Part shown: positions 46,649 to 54,883 of the stretch, one piece after another
Layout: every line of letters begins with the position of its first letter
How positions within the stretch are numbered: position 1 is the stretch's first letter
DNA from: an uncultured candidate division Zixibacteria bacterium
GTDB taxonomy: Bacteria > Zixibacteria > MSB-5A5 > SM1-73
Assembly: GCA_903908285.1 (NCBI GenBank)
Contig: CAIVRH010000046.1
Coordinates: 35,269-99,268 of the forward strand
Direction: 5' to 3'
DNA length: 64,000 nucleotides
Position numbers and translations under genes: made by a program
The notes under the pieces: model-generated
Database searches by the model: none
What the model saw: the letters and a program-made list of their open reading frames with translations, nothing else
What the model was told of the DNA's origin: nothing

Positions 46649-46676
46649 ATAATATGGAAATAATGAAAAATGTCAA
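46649..46676 (-). promoter_or_regulatory. Promoter of the dockerin gene
   Basis: On the minus strand TTGACA (46676-46671), a 16-nt spacer, then TATTAT (46654-46649), about 105 bp before the start codon. A near-palindrome ATTTTACTAAAAT (46639-46651) overlaps the -10. Confidence 0.65.
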
Positions 46677-47394
46677 TAAAAATATTTAGTAAGATGACGA
46701 ATATAGAGGTTATTCATTCGCCTACTGCTTCGGGACGATAATATCTCGTATAGAACAGACATAAAATTTGTCTGGTATCCATTTGAAGCCCGACCTGCTG
46801 CTGATATCTGCTTATCCATTATCTGCTTAATAGATTCGCTACGCTTACTACAAATCCGCCCAATCTGTTTCTATATAATTTCAGTCATCACTTATTAGTC
46901 ATCCGTCATTTGTTTTTATCTTCCCTCTTCCATCTTCCTTTGCCTTGATTCGTCATCCGTCATAGTTTTTTCGTTTTGTCTTCGATCACCTCCCATCTTT
47001 TATTTTTGTACTTTTTCATGGTTATACCCCGAAGGGGTATGACGTTTATAGCCAATGCGCTTGCTTAATAATGTACGATTCCGAAGGAATCGAAGAGATA
47101 AGATGTTCTTTTCTATAAACGTTTAATGCCTTCGGCATTTCATCATGTTATATCTTCCTTATTCCATTTTCCCTTATTTTAACCCCCCTTTTTAATTTCC
47201 CCCCCTTCCTACGAATCTTCGATATCAGGGGGGAAAGGATTTTGTCCCCCTGACAAGGGGGATACAGGGGGTTAGGTTTTTCCTCCGTCATCCGTCATTT
47301 GTTATCCGTCATCATAAAATATCTTCATCTTCCCCCAAGCCCTGTCGATATAAAGAAAGGGAATAGTTTCCCGCTTAATCCAAAAGGGGGAAGT
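46677..47394. repeat. Intergenic repeat block
   Basis: No gene is seen. It holds CGTCATC heptads (about 46885-46965 and 47281-47313), the second copy of the structured three-hairpin element (47024-47139) and a C/G-run element (47177-47277). Confidence 0.7.
47024..47139. ncRNA. Structured three-hairpin repeat element, copy 2
   Basis: Stems are ATACCCC-GAA-GGGGTAT, CGATTCC-GAA-GGAATCG and AATGCC-TTC-GGCATT, with the enclosing ACGTTTATAG/CTATAAACGT. Relative to copy 1 the outermost pair of the last hairpin changes from G-C to A-T on both sides. Confidence 0.55.
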
Positions 47395-49077
47395 ATGTCT
47401 TTGGATATTATCAAATTATTGCGTAAAACATCCATCTTTTCCACACTCGATTCCACCAGCTTAAAGAAGATCTCCGCTCATTTCAAGGAAAGGTCCTATT
47501 CCTGTGGTGACGTTTTGTTCAAAGAAGGGACTTTGGGAGATACGCTATATGTAATAAAGGAGGGGGCAATCAAGGTCGGCAAAGAAGCCCGGGAGGGTGA
47601 AGAGGATACCGGCCAGGTTTTAAGGCGGGAGGGGGATGTTTTCGGCGAAGCCGGTTTTTTAGATGAAACCCCTCGTCCGGTCACTGCTTTTGCCGCCAAA
47701 GACACCAAAGTGCTCCAATTATCCCGATCGGATTTTCTCTCCATCTTAAACGTCCATCCTTTGATCGCCTATCAAATAGTCAAGGTCCTAAGCGCACGCT
47801 TAAAACAATCCGATCTGCGGGTCATCGATGAATTGAAGGAGAAAAATGAACAGCTGCAAAAAGCATACCATTGTCTTTTGGAGATGGTCAAGGATTCCGA
47901 TGGCAAAAGATGGGCCGATGCGAAGACCAATCCTCCGGAGGAATCCTCCGCCGGAACCGGTGAAAGGGAAAGCTCCTCCGAGCGGCTGCTTTCAGCTATA
48001 CCCTGTGCGTTGATCTGCACGGATGAGAACGATTCTATTATTTATTTCAATAAGCCGGCAGAAGATGAATTCGGATATAAAAACAAAGATATTATAGGAA
48101 AACCGTTGAGCCTGCTTTGGAGTGAAAGCTCCCTGGAATGTATATCCTCCGGCATTCAACCGAAGTCAAAAGAAAATGGCTACTGGGAGATGGAGATTAT
48201 CGCCCGGAAGCAAAACGGGGAAAATTTCCTATGTTTTACCACCATTTCCAGGATTTTTGAAGAGCCGGGGAAAAACCATGGTAGGCTTTACCTGTGCCAA
48301 AACGTGACTCAAAAAAGAAGCGAAGGCCGGGAAGAGTGGATAAAAGAAATACTGTCCGAAAGACAGCATATCGCTACGGAGATCACCAGCCTGTTCGGAA
48401 AAGAAGTTAAAGCTCTGGGGGACGCCTATGAAGCTCACCCCTTTGAGCTGGACGAAGAGAATTTGAACAAATCCATGCCAACGCTTACCGCTATGCGAAA
48501 TTCTTTGAACAATATCCAGGGGATCATTTCGAGTTTGACTTTTGTCTCTTCTCTATACACCCAAAAGGAGCCGCTCGATCTGGTAAACCTCTTCGAGGAG
48601 GAATTGCTATTACTGAAATCACGGGACCAGTTCCAGGACATAACCTTCACCACCCACTATGAAGAGGGGATGCCCCAAATAGAGGGAGACAAATCCCAGT
48701 TGCGAAAGCTGCTTTACGCCATTCTGGACAACTCTGCTTTTGCCTTACAGTCGATTTCCCATCGTAAAAAAGCCATCACCATAGAGATGGGGAGCATAAA
48801 CAAAAGACAAGAGGTGCAGATACAAATTTTGGATAACGGAACCGGGATAAGTTCCGCTGATTTTCCCAAAGTTTTTAAAGAACATTTCACCACCAGGAAG
48901 GATGGACTGGGTTTAGGATTACTTTCCGTTGCTCGGATAGTGGAAAATCATGGCGGCGCCATCGATGTGGAAAGCGACGAGGGAACCTATACTTTGTTCG
49001 TCATAAAACTTCCCGCCTACCAAAAGAATCCGGCAATCGCCTCAGAATTTGAACCCGCTTCAACCATCCCCGGGTAA
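47395..49077 (+). CDS. Sensor protein: cyclic-nucleotide-type domain, PAS, histidine-kinase-type ATPase
   Basis: The ATG at 47395 follows AAGGGGG; 560 residues. A CRP-like cNMP-binding domain (about 10-125) has EGTLGDTLYVIKEGAIKV and the phosphate-cassette-like FGEAGFLDETPRPVTA. A helical linker leads to a PAS domain (about 195-310: IPCALICTDENDSIIYFNKPAEDEFGY). A HATPase_c domain (about 430-540) shows N-box LLYAILDNSAFAL, G1 DNGTGI and G2 DGLGLGLLSV. The expected dimerisation segment reads ERQHIATEITSLFGKEVKAL and lacks a canonical HExxxPL box, so the phosphoacceptor is uncertain. No response regulator lies beside it. Cytosolic. Confidence 0.88.
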   Translation: MSLDIIKLLRKTSIFSTLDSTSLKKISAHFKERSYSCGDVLFKEGTLGDTLYVIKEGAIKVGKEAREGEEDTGQVLRREGDVFGEAGFLDETPRPVTAFAAKDTKVLQLSRSDFLSILNVHPLIAYQIVKVLSARLKQSDLRVIDELKEKNEQLQKAYHCLLEMVKDSDGKRWADAKTNPPEESSAGTGERESSSERLLSAIPCALICTDENDSIIYFNKPAEDEFGYKNKDIIGKPLSLLWSESSLECISSGIQPKSKENGYWEMEIIARKQNGENFLCFTTISRIFEEPGKNHGRLYLCQNVTQKRSEGREEWIKEILSERQHIATEITSLFGKEVKALGDAYEAHPFELDEENLNKSMPTLTAMRNSLNNIQGIISSLTFVSSLYTQKEPLDLVNLFEEELLLLKSRDQFQDITFTTHYEEGMPQIEGDKSQLRKLLYAILDNSAFALQSISHRKKAITIEMGSINKRQEVQIQILDNGTGISSADFPKVFKEHFTTRKDGLGLGLLSVARIVENHGGAIDVESDEGTYTLFVIKLPAYQKNPAIASEFEPASTIPG

Positions 49078-49175
49078 ATAATGACCATTTAATAATTTAT
49101 CCGCAGGATTAAATACCCTTCAGGGTGAATCCTGCTCTATGTTTTGTCGATATCCATATCTTCTGTCTATATCTC

Positions 49176-49228
49176 ATAGAGGCGGGAATTCCCTACGAGC
49201 AACGCTCCCGTCTGGGGGTCTCCGTCAT
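49176..49228. repeat. 53-bp dispersed repeat, second copy
   Basis: Matches 6064-6116 over all 53 bp. In this copy GAGGCGGGA at the start pairs with TCCCGCCTC just past the end, giving a 9-bp closing stem that is degenerate in the other copy. Confidence 0.85.
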
Positions 49229-49295
49229 CCCGCCTCACTCTTTGTAGTGTTCCTTTTAAAACCTCGAAGATGGGACTTAATCGGACCAATCGCCC

Positions 49296-50429
49296 CTACC
49301 GAATTTTCACTCTCAAGGACAAAAGTGCGTCGAGGAATACGATAGCCGCCCCGAAAAGAAAGGTGATTTGAAAGCCCAGTGTTTGCCAGATCACCCCGCC
49401 CAAAATCGGTATGATCACCGCCGAGACATGATTGGCGGTCTGGCTGAAAGAGAGGCAGTTGGTCAAATCCTCCTGGCTGGATATCTTTCTCATGTACGAG
49501 TCGAGGGCAATGGAGGAGCCAAAGAGAACGTTATCCATTATATAGAAAACGATCAACAGGGGTAGCCAGTGGATAAATGCATAGCCGGAAAAAATGAATA
49601 TCAGAATGAACGAGCTCACCGCCAGCACCGCCCGTTCCCCCCGCTTCTCCACCACATGCCCCATCATCCTGTAGGTATAGGTGGTGACCAGACTGGAGAC
49701 GAAAAAAAGAATGGCGACAAAGGAGATATGGATATGGTAATTTGCGACCAGTAGGAAAATGGCAAAGGTGCTGAAGAAATGTCGCCGGCATCCCCTTAGG
49801 AAACTCAAGAGGTAATAAAGAGTGTATTTCTTTTTGTAACAGACCTTCCTTTCTTCTTCCTCTCCCCGGTTGGATTTAAGGGTAAAAGCCAGATAGATTC
49901 CAGCAAGAGCCACTATCGCCCCGAATATGGTCCACACCTGCCGGTAACCCAGCCACAAAGTGGCGACAAAGACACAGGCGGTGGAGATAACCGCGGATGC
50001 GGATTCTGTGCTTCTGATCTTGCCCTGAGCCTTGGCTGATTCTCTGGTTTTGATATGGTGGAGTAAAAGCGCATCGTTGGCCGACAGGAAGTTGTGAAAT
50101 CCCAGGCTCATCACGAAAGTTCCCACCCCCAGCATCCAAATGGAATCCGCATGACCCAATAGCATCAATCCCAATCCCGATATCACGATGCTCCAGGTGG
50201 CGATTTTGACCTCGGCTACATAAAGAGCCAAAGTCCCCACCATGAAACCCAAAAGACCGGGAAGCTCCCGCACCGACTGAATGATCCCCAGCTGGGTGGG
50301 ACTGATGTCGAAAACCTCCTTGGCGAAGTTGTTGAACATCACGCTCCACACCGTAAAGCCAAAGTACAGGGAAAAGGTACTCAAGGCGATGGTCTGAAGA
50401 TTGACTTCTCTTTTCTGAAAAAGATTCAT
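49296..50429 (-). CDS. Major facilitator superfamily transporter
   Basis: 377 residues from the ATG at 50429; a TTG eight codons upstream sits too close to its GGGAG. About 11-12 membrane helices in two halves are joined by a charged loop (KSNRGEEEERKVCYKKK). MFS-like GxLxxxxG/D-R spacing is only partly conserved (LGFMVGTLALYVAEV). The substrate cannot be inferred. It is transcribed alone, convergent with the upstream sensor gene. Confidence 0.8.
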   Translation of the reverse strand: MNLFQKREVNLQTIALSTFSLYFGFTVWSVMFNNFAKEVFDISPTQLGIIQSVRELPGLLGFMVGTLALYVAEVKIATWSIVISGLGLMLLGHADSIWMLGVGTFVMSLGFHNFLSANDALLLHHIKTRESAKAQGKIRSTESASAVISTACVFVATLWLGYRQVWTIFGAIVALAGIYLAFTLKSNRGEEEERKVCYKKKYTLYYLLSFLRGCRRHFFSTFAIFLLVANYHIHISFVAILFFVSSLVTTYTYRMMGHVVEKRGERAVLAVSSFILIFIFSGYAFIHWLPLLIVFYIMDNVLFGSSIALDSYMRKISSQEDLTNCLSFSQTANHVSAVIIPILGGVIWQTLGFQITFLFGAAIVFLDALLSLRVKIR

Positions 50430-50954
50430 AATTATTAAGTTAATCCAATCCAAACTCCCTTACTTTAGTAATATAATATTCTTCTGGGGGGAGTAAACCT
50501 AATTTTCAATCAGAGCCGGAAGTTAGAAGTATAAATCCGATGGATCCTGATCGCGCAGTCAAGTTTTTACGGGACTGTTGAAAAAGTATCTTATTGTGCC
50601 TTTTATAAATAACGAATAGTCGTAGGGACAGCCCTTGCTTCGCACTGAGTGCGCTCAGCACGAAGTGTGGCTGTCCTCTTTAAAGCACGTAGCCAAGGGC
50701 TTTATGCCTTGGCGGTTTTCACTTGTGGAAGCGCGTAGCCATGGCTCCACAATGTCCTGATCTTTATGCTTCGACTTCGCTCAGCATCCTGAGTTTATCG
50801 AAGGATCGAAGGATGCCTTGGTGTTATATCTCTTGTGAATCCGTTTTATCCGTTAAATCCGTTGACCTGTTTTTGCTGTGGACTGTGGATTGTGGACTAT
50901 GGACGCTTTACTGAAGCGGAATCCATGCCCTTATCTATGCGGTAATTGAAAAGA

Positions 50955-50987
50955 AAAAAGCGCCGTCAACTTAAAACAGCGCTTTTT
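50955..50987. terminator. Terminator-like hairpin, copy A
   Basis: AAAAAGCGC/GCGCTTTTT, a 9-bp stem, inside a block of about 80 bp (50916-50996) that recurs at 51118-51198. Confidence 0.75.
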
Positions 50988-51155
50988 CTTAGAATTCTCT
51001 AAGTCGTAGGGACAGCCCCTGTGGCTGTCCTCTTTAAAGTTAGGACAGGGACAAGCCCTGTCCCTACGAAACACATCCCCTTGTAATGGGGTTTTCAATA
51101 CCCCCTTTATACCTTGGCGGAATCTATGTTATTTTATATGCGATAGTTGAAAAGA

Positions 51156-51188
51156 AAAAAGCGCCGCAAACTTAAGACGGCGCTTTTT
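51156..51188. terminator. Terminator-like hairpin, copy B
   Basis: AAAAAGCGCCG/CGGCGCTTTTT, an 11-bp stem with an 11-nt loop. It is placed to end the leftward transcript of the three-repeat secreted protein; copy A is 200 bp further on. Confidence 0.8.
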
Positions 51189-51426
51189 CATAAAAATTCT
51201 TCAAGGAAAGCTCACCGCTCTCCTCTATCATTATCCGTTCTATCCGCTTAATAGATTCGCTGCGCTCACTACAAGTCCGTTGGCCAGTTTTTACTGTGGT
51301 CGGCCGACAGCGGACGTTTTTGTTTTTGCTGCGGACGGCGGACGTTCGACTGCGGACGGTTTTTGTAGTAGCGGTGGTCGGCGGATTTATCCTGAGCGAA
51401 GCGAAGGACTGCCGACGGCGGACGCT

Positions 51427-52650
51427 TTACTTAAACACCACCCGGTCGAAATCCTCCCAATCCAGGTTAGTTTCGTCTCCATCGGCAGTAGTTATGAATA
51501 TTCCTCTGTTTTCATCGTTCACGTCATTGGAGCCGGAGAGCCGGAAGCTGTTTCCGTTCTTCAAAGTAACCTTAGCCGAGCGGGAAGCCACTTTTTCGAT
51601 TTGGGCGATTTGCGAGAATTCAACGTGGAAGCTTAAATCCCTGTATTCTCCGTCCAGCATTTCCCAGTTTTCGGTTTCGTCGTCGTCCCACCGGATTTTC
51701 CCCTCGTATTTCCTGCCCTCCTCATCGTAGACCACCCCGGATAAGGGCTTGACTTCCTTGTAATCATCGTATTTGGGCAGGTATTTATCCCCCTCATCCA
51801 AAATCTCCAGCCTCTCGAATTCATCCCACTCAACCGTCACCCATCCGAAATTGAGATCATGTACCACAATCCCCCGGTTTTCCGAATCGACGTCATTGCT
51901 TTCGGACAATTTCATCTTGTCGCCGTTTCTCAAAGTAACCCAGGCAGAGTTGGATGATCGCCGTTCGATGGATTTTATCTTACCAAAGGGAATCTTCCGC
52001 GAGTGATCTTTCTCCTCTCCATCCAGCACATCGGAGTAAAGCAGCTCATCCACATCCCAGGTGATGAACCCCTTGTATATGTCCCCTCTTTGGGTTTCCA
52101 CCGTTCCATATAGCCGGGTTTCATCCTTGGATACCTTTTCCGGTCCGCATTCTTTGAACTCCACCATATCCAAATCTTCCCAATCCAAAGAAACCTCCCC
52201 TTCCACCGGATCATTCACTACAATCTCTCTGATGCTGGAGCCGATATCCGTGCTGCCGCCGGTGTAAGTGATTTTCTCCCCGTTCTTCAGTTCCAACACC
52301 GCCCGGTCATGCGACCGTCTTTCCAATGATTTCAGATACCCGAATTCGATTCCGGAGCTGGCACCATAATCATCCCCGTTCTCGTTCCAGCGGATATCCA
52401 ATCCCAAGATGGATATGCGTCTTTCCCGGGTTTCACTTCTCCGGTGCGATCCCTCCCTGTTTTTGACTCCGTCCAAAAGATCATCCCAGCACGCTTCGTT
52501 TTTATCCCAGCGGATGGGACCCTCGAATGTCTCTCCGCCCCGGGTGTGAACCACCCCGCAGATCCTTCCGGATTGAGCGTATAATGAGTGAATAAAAAGG
52601 AAGAGGCAAAGAAGGAAACCGGGGATCAAAAAACGATAAAAGGTTTTCAT
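51427..52650 (-). CDS. Secreted protein of three ~110-residue repeats
   Basis: 407 residues with a signal peptide (cut near LYA). Three tandem beta-rich repeats are evident, each running GxV..xGxxYxGxIxWDxDE...LDG, then IxFGxIKSIERRS..A.VTLRNGDK..L, then DV..ENRGIVV, then V.LDWEDFDRVEF. The first repeat carries an insertion around REGSHRRSETRERR. I do not recognise a named family. The conserved W and D/E pattern suggests a repeated small beta-barrel or sandwich. It is probably periplasmic or surface. Confidence 0.75.
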   Translation of the reverse strand: MKTFYRFLIPGFLLCLFLFIHSLYAQSGRICGVVHTRGGETFEGPIRWDKNEACWDDLLDGVKNREGSHRRSETRERRISILGLDIRWNENGDDYGASSGIEFGYLKSLERRSHDRAVLELKNGEKITYTGGSTDIGSSIREIVVNDPVEGEVSLDWEDLDMVEFKECGPEKVSKDETRLYGTVETQRGDIYKGFITWDVDELLYSDVLDGEEKDHSRKIPFGKIKSIERRSSNSAWVTLRNGDKMKLSESNDVDSENRGIVVHDLNFGWVTVEWDEFERLEILDEGDKYLPKYDDYKEVKPLSGVVYDEEGRKYEGKIRWDDDETENWEMLDGEYRDLSFHVEFSQIAQIEKVASRSAKVTLKNGNSFRLSGSNDVNDENRGIFITTADGDETNLDWEDFDRVVFK

Positions 52651-52897
52651 ACTACTCCTCCTGTGAAAAATTTTGATTTCATTTCATCATAAACCTCTCC
52701 CCCTTCTGTCCCCCCTACGGGCGTCTGCCTCTCCGTTTCACGGAGAGGGGGATATAGGGGGTGAGGTAAAACCGCAGATTTTCAAATTCAGCTCTTACAA
52801 AATTCTTTACGTGCCGGCAGGTGAAAAGTTTCTCATTTAATATTTGATCGTTTGATGTTGGGTAAGCTAGCCAAAATCACGCCGGAATAAAAAAATC
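52651..52897. repeat. Intergenic region with C/G-run element
   Basis: 52695-52770 resembles the C/G-run family (GAGAGGGGGATATAGGGGG). No gene is seen before the ArsM promoter. Confidence 0.5.
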
Positions 52898-52929
52898 TTG
52901 CATTTGGCAAAACTTTTAGTATACTAAAA
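52898..52929 (+). promoter_or_regulatory. arsM promoter with palindromic operator candidate
   Basis: TTGCAT (52898-52903), a 16-nt spacer, TATACT (52920-52925). A perfect 16-bp palindrome TTTTAGTATACTAAAA (52914-52929) covers the -10, the expected place for a repressor such as ArsR-type proteins; no arsR gene is adjacent. Confidence 0.65.
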
Positions 52930-52982
52930 ATGGTTAAGAGATGTTGAACAGGTAAATACCACAAAAAAGAAGGAAAGAAAAA

Positions 52983-53783
52983 ATGCCAGCCCAAAAAATT
53001 CAGGAAAAAAAGATCAAGGATTTTGTGAAGGACCGGTATGGCCAGATCGCCAAGAAGAGGGCAGCCAGTTGTTGTTGTAATGGAGTCTCGGCTTTAAAGC
53101 AGGCTCAAGCCATTGGCTATTCGCTGGAGGAGCTGAAAAACATTCCCGATTCCGCCATTCTCGGATTGGGATGCGGAAACCCGATAGGCCTGACCACTCT
53201 CAAAAAAGGCGAGACGGTTCTCGACTTGGGTTCCGGTGCGGGTATCGACGTATTCCTGGCGGCTAACCGGGTGGGGGATGGGGGATGGGTCATCGGGGTG
53301 GACATGACCCCGGAGATGATCCGCAAGGCGCGGTTGAATGCCAAGAAGGGTGGATACCGGAACGTGGAATTCCGTTTGGGGGAGATCGAGAATCTTCCCT
53401 TGCACGATGAATCGGTGGATGTGATCATCAGCAACTGCGTGATCAATCTATCCCCGGACAAGGACCAAGTCTTCCGGGAGGCGTATCGGGTGCTCAAGCC
53501 CAAGGGTCGGATGGTGATCTCCGACATCGTCACCGACAAGGAACTACCCGAAGATATCAGGAAGTCGTTCCCTGCTTGGGCTGAATGTATCGGCGGTGCT
53601 CTTTTGAGAAAAGATTATTTGGACAAGATAAAGAAAGCCGGATTCAGCCCGGTGAAGATCTTGGACGAGACCATATATTTGGAAGAAGGGATGAGCGAAA
53701 AGATCAAGGGCCGGATCATCAGCATAAAGTTGCAGGCGACCAAAGCACGCAAACCCAAGCAGAAATTAGGCGATAGGTTTTAG
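52983..53783 (+). CDS. arsM: Arsenite S-adenosylmethionine methyltransferase
   Basis: 266 residues. The opening YGQIAKKRAASCCCNG holds the first cysteine cluster. The SAM site is VLDLGSGAGIDVFLAA, followed by GVDMTPEMIRKAR. The other As(III)-binding cysteines are in ISNCVINLSPDK and AECIGGALL. It methylates arsenite to volatile or less toxic forms in the cytosol. A single-gene unit with its own promoter; it ends 24 bp before tRNA-Ser. Confidence 0.95.
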   Translation: MPAQKIQEKKIKDFVKDRYGQIAKKRAASCCCNGVSALKQAQAIGYSLEELKNIPDSAILGLGCGNPIGLTTLKKGETVLDLGSGAGIDVFLAANRVGDGGWVIGVDMTPEMIRKARLNAKKGGYRNVEFRLGEIENLPLHDESVDVIISNCVINLSPDKDQVFREAYRVLKPKGRMVISDIVTDKELPEDIRKSFPAWAECIGGALLRKDYLDKIKKAGFSPVKILDETIYLEEGMSEKIKGRIISIKLQATKARKPKQKLGDRF

Positions 53784-53807
53784 TTTTAACCGTGGACAGT
53801 TTTTAGT

Positions 53808-53897
53808 GGAGAGGTGGCCGAGAGGCTGAAGGCAGCTGCCTGCTAAGCAGTTGTAGGGCTTAAAACCTTACCCCGGGTTCGAATCCCGGCCTCTCCG
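53808..53897 (+). tRNA. tRNA-Ser (anticodon GCU)
   Basis: 90 nt with a long variable arm. A 7-bp acceptor GGAGAGG/CCTCTCC is followed by discriminator G. The anticodon GCT sits in CTGCTAA, and the T-arm is CCGGGTTCGAATCCCGG. Its 3' part is copied twice downstream (54211-54265 and 54705-54729). Confidence 0.95.
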
Positions 53898-54265
53898 CTT
53901 AATTAGAATAGAATATGTATTGTGTTTATGTTCTAAGGTTAAGAAAAACAGGAAAGCATTATATAGGACAAACACAAAATCTAGCCAAACGTTTACAGAA
54001 ACATTCTCAGGGTAAGACTAAATCAGTAAAGAATCGTGGGGAATTTGATATAGTTTATGTGGAAAATCTTTCTTCTCGGGCGGATGCGATGAAACGAGAG
54101 AAGGAGATAAAAAGCTATAAAGGCGGCGAAGCGTTCAAGCGGTTATTGGCATGTTTCGCAGAGAAAAAGGAATCAATAACAGAGTTGGCTGAAGTCCCGC
54201 CCTGGCGGGATAAGCAGTTGTAGGGCTTAAAACCTTACCCCGGGTTCGAATCCCGGCCTCTCCGC
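53844..54265. mobile_element. GIY-YIG cassette bounded by 55-bp tRNA-Ser direct repeats
   Basis: 53844-53898 and 54211-54265 are identical over 55 bp, from the anticodon loop to one base past the acceptor. The enclosed segment contains just one GIY-YIG nuclease gene. This is the arrangement expected after insertion into, or duplication of, the 3' end of a tRNA gene. Confidence 0.8.
53915..54223 (+). CDS. GIY-YIG nuclease, type A
   Basis: 102 residues. The domain opens CVYVLRLRKTGKHYIGQTQNLAKRLQKH (GIY-YIG as VYV...YIG, with conserved Arg), with catalytic Glu probably in KREKEIKS and the family ending YKGGEAFKRLL. Small stand-alone proteins of this kind are common beside tRNA genes; activity on DNA is predicted but their role is unknown. 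The last four codons and stop (KQL-TAG) are supplied by the copied tRNA fragment, giving an added tail (about ACFAEKKES to the end). Confidence 0.88.
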   Translation: MYCVYVLRLRKTGKHYIGQTQNLAKRLQKHSQGKTKSVKNRGEFDIVYVENLSSRADAMKREKEIKSYKGGEAFKRLLACFAEKKESITELAEVPPWRDKQL

Positions 54266-54379
54266 CATTGTCCAAAGGACAATGGCCCTGAGCGAAGTCG
54301 AAGGGCTACAGGAAGCTTGAGGTTCAACGAGCGCACTATCCTAAGTTTATCGAATAGCCGAAGAGCTGAGGGGCTAGGA

Positions 54380-54676
54380 ATGAATGAAAAGATTCAACCA
54401 TGGTTTGTTTACATGTTGCAGTGCAAAGATAATTCATATTATGTCGGCGTTGCTACCGATGTGGAAGACCGTGTCAGTGAACATAATGCTGGGCAAGGGT
54501 CTGTTTTTACAAAGAAACGCAGACCAGTTAAATTAGTTTATACCGAAGAACATGAAAACTACACAAGTGCACGGAAAAGAGAAGCTCAGTTAAAAGGGTG
54601 GCGAAGGGAAAAGAAGGAGTGGTTAATAAACGGGTTCCCTTCGACTCGTCCTTCGGACTCGCTCCCTTCGGTCTGA
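54380..54676 (+). CDS. GIY-YIG nuclease, type B (UPF0213-like)
   Basis: The ATG at 54380 is chosen because the domain begins there (MNEKIQPWFVYMLQCKDNSYYVGVATDVEDRVSEHN); upstream codons are repeat sequence. The product is 98 residues. The core is complete through FTKKRRPVKLVYTEEHENYTSARKREAQLKGWRREKKEWL. The C-terminal GFPSTRPSDSLPSV is encoded by a dispersed CTTCGACTCGTCC-type palindrome, so the gene end was rewritten by a repeat. It is only distantly related to type A. Confidence 0.85.
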   Translation: MNEKIQPWFVYMLQCKDNSYYVGVATDVEDRVSEHNAGQGSVFTKKRRPVKLVYTEEHENYTSARKREAQLKGWRREKKEWLINGFPSTRPSDSLPSV

Positions 54677-54704
54677 GCTCAGGGTCGAAGACAGGGTCTA
54701 ACGA

Positions 54705-54729
54705 CGAATCCCGGCCTCTCCGCTTAATT
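54705..54729 (+). repeat. Third copy of the tRNA-Ser 3' end
   Basis: 25 bp identical to 53880-53904 (T-arm, acceptor and the first bases of the downstream flank), followed directly by a partial type A nuclease gene, as at the intact tRNA. Confidence 0.85.
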
Positions 54730-54739
54730 CATAGTGAAT

Positions 54740-54883
54740 ATGTTTTATGTTTATGTGCTTAAAATAAAGAATACCGGACGCTACTACATCGGACAGACCC
54801 AGGACTTAACTAAACGCTTGGAAAAACACCAGAGGGGTGAAACTAAATCGATGAAAAATCGAAAGGAAGAGTTAATTATATAA
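54740..54883 (+). pseudogene. Truncated type A GIY-YIG gene
   Basis: The 47-codon frame MFYVYVLKIKNTGRYYIGQTQDL...KSMKNR aligns with the first half of the type A nuclease, then breaks into KEELII and stops. The catalytic Glu helix is missing. Confidence 0.85.

Larger units (their letters stand above)
50430..51426. repeat. Repeat-packed 1-kb intergenic region
   Basis: No gene is seen. It contains two copies of a GTCGTAGGGACAGCCC...GGCTGTCC palindrome (50619-50685 and 51003-51039), the first with a 31-bp nested insertion. It also has GCCAAGG/CCTTGGC hairpins (50690-50720), a CTTCGACTTCGCTCAG word (near 50770), two near-identical terminator blocks, and CGGACGG-type short repeats (51300-51425). 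Confidence 0.75.

Noticed and set aside
53844..54265. Classical integrase-driven genomic island with att sites
   Set aside because: The direct repeats fit tRNA att sites, but no tyrosine or serine integrase gene is in the region, so I describe it as a nuclease cassette instead.
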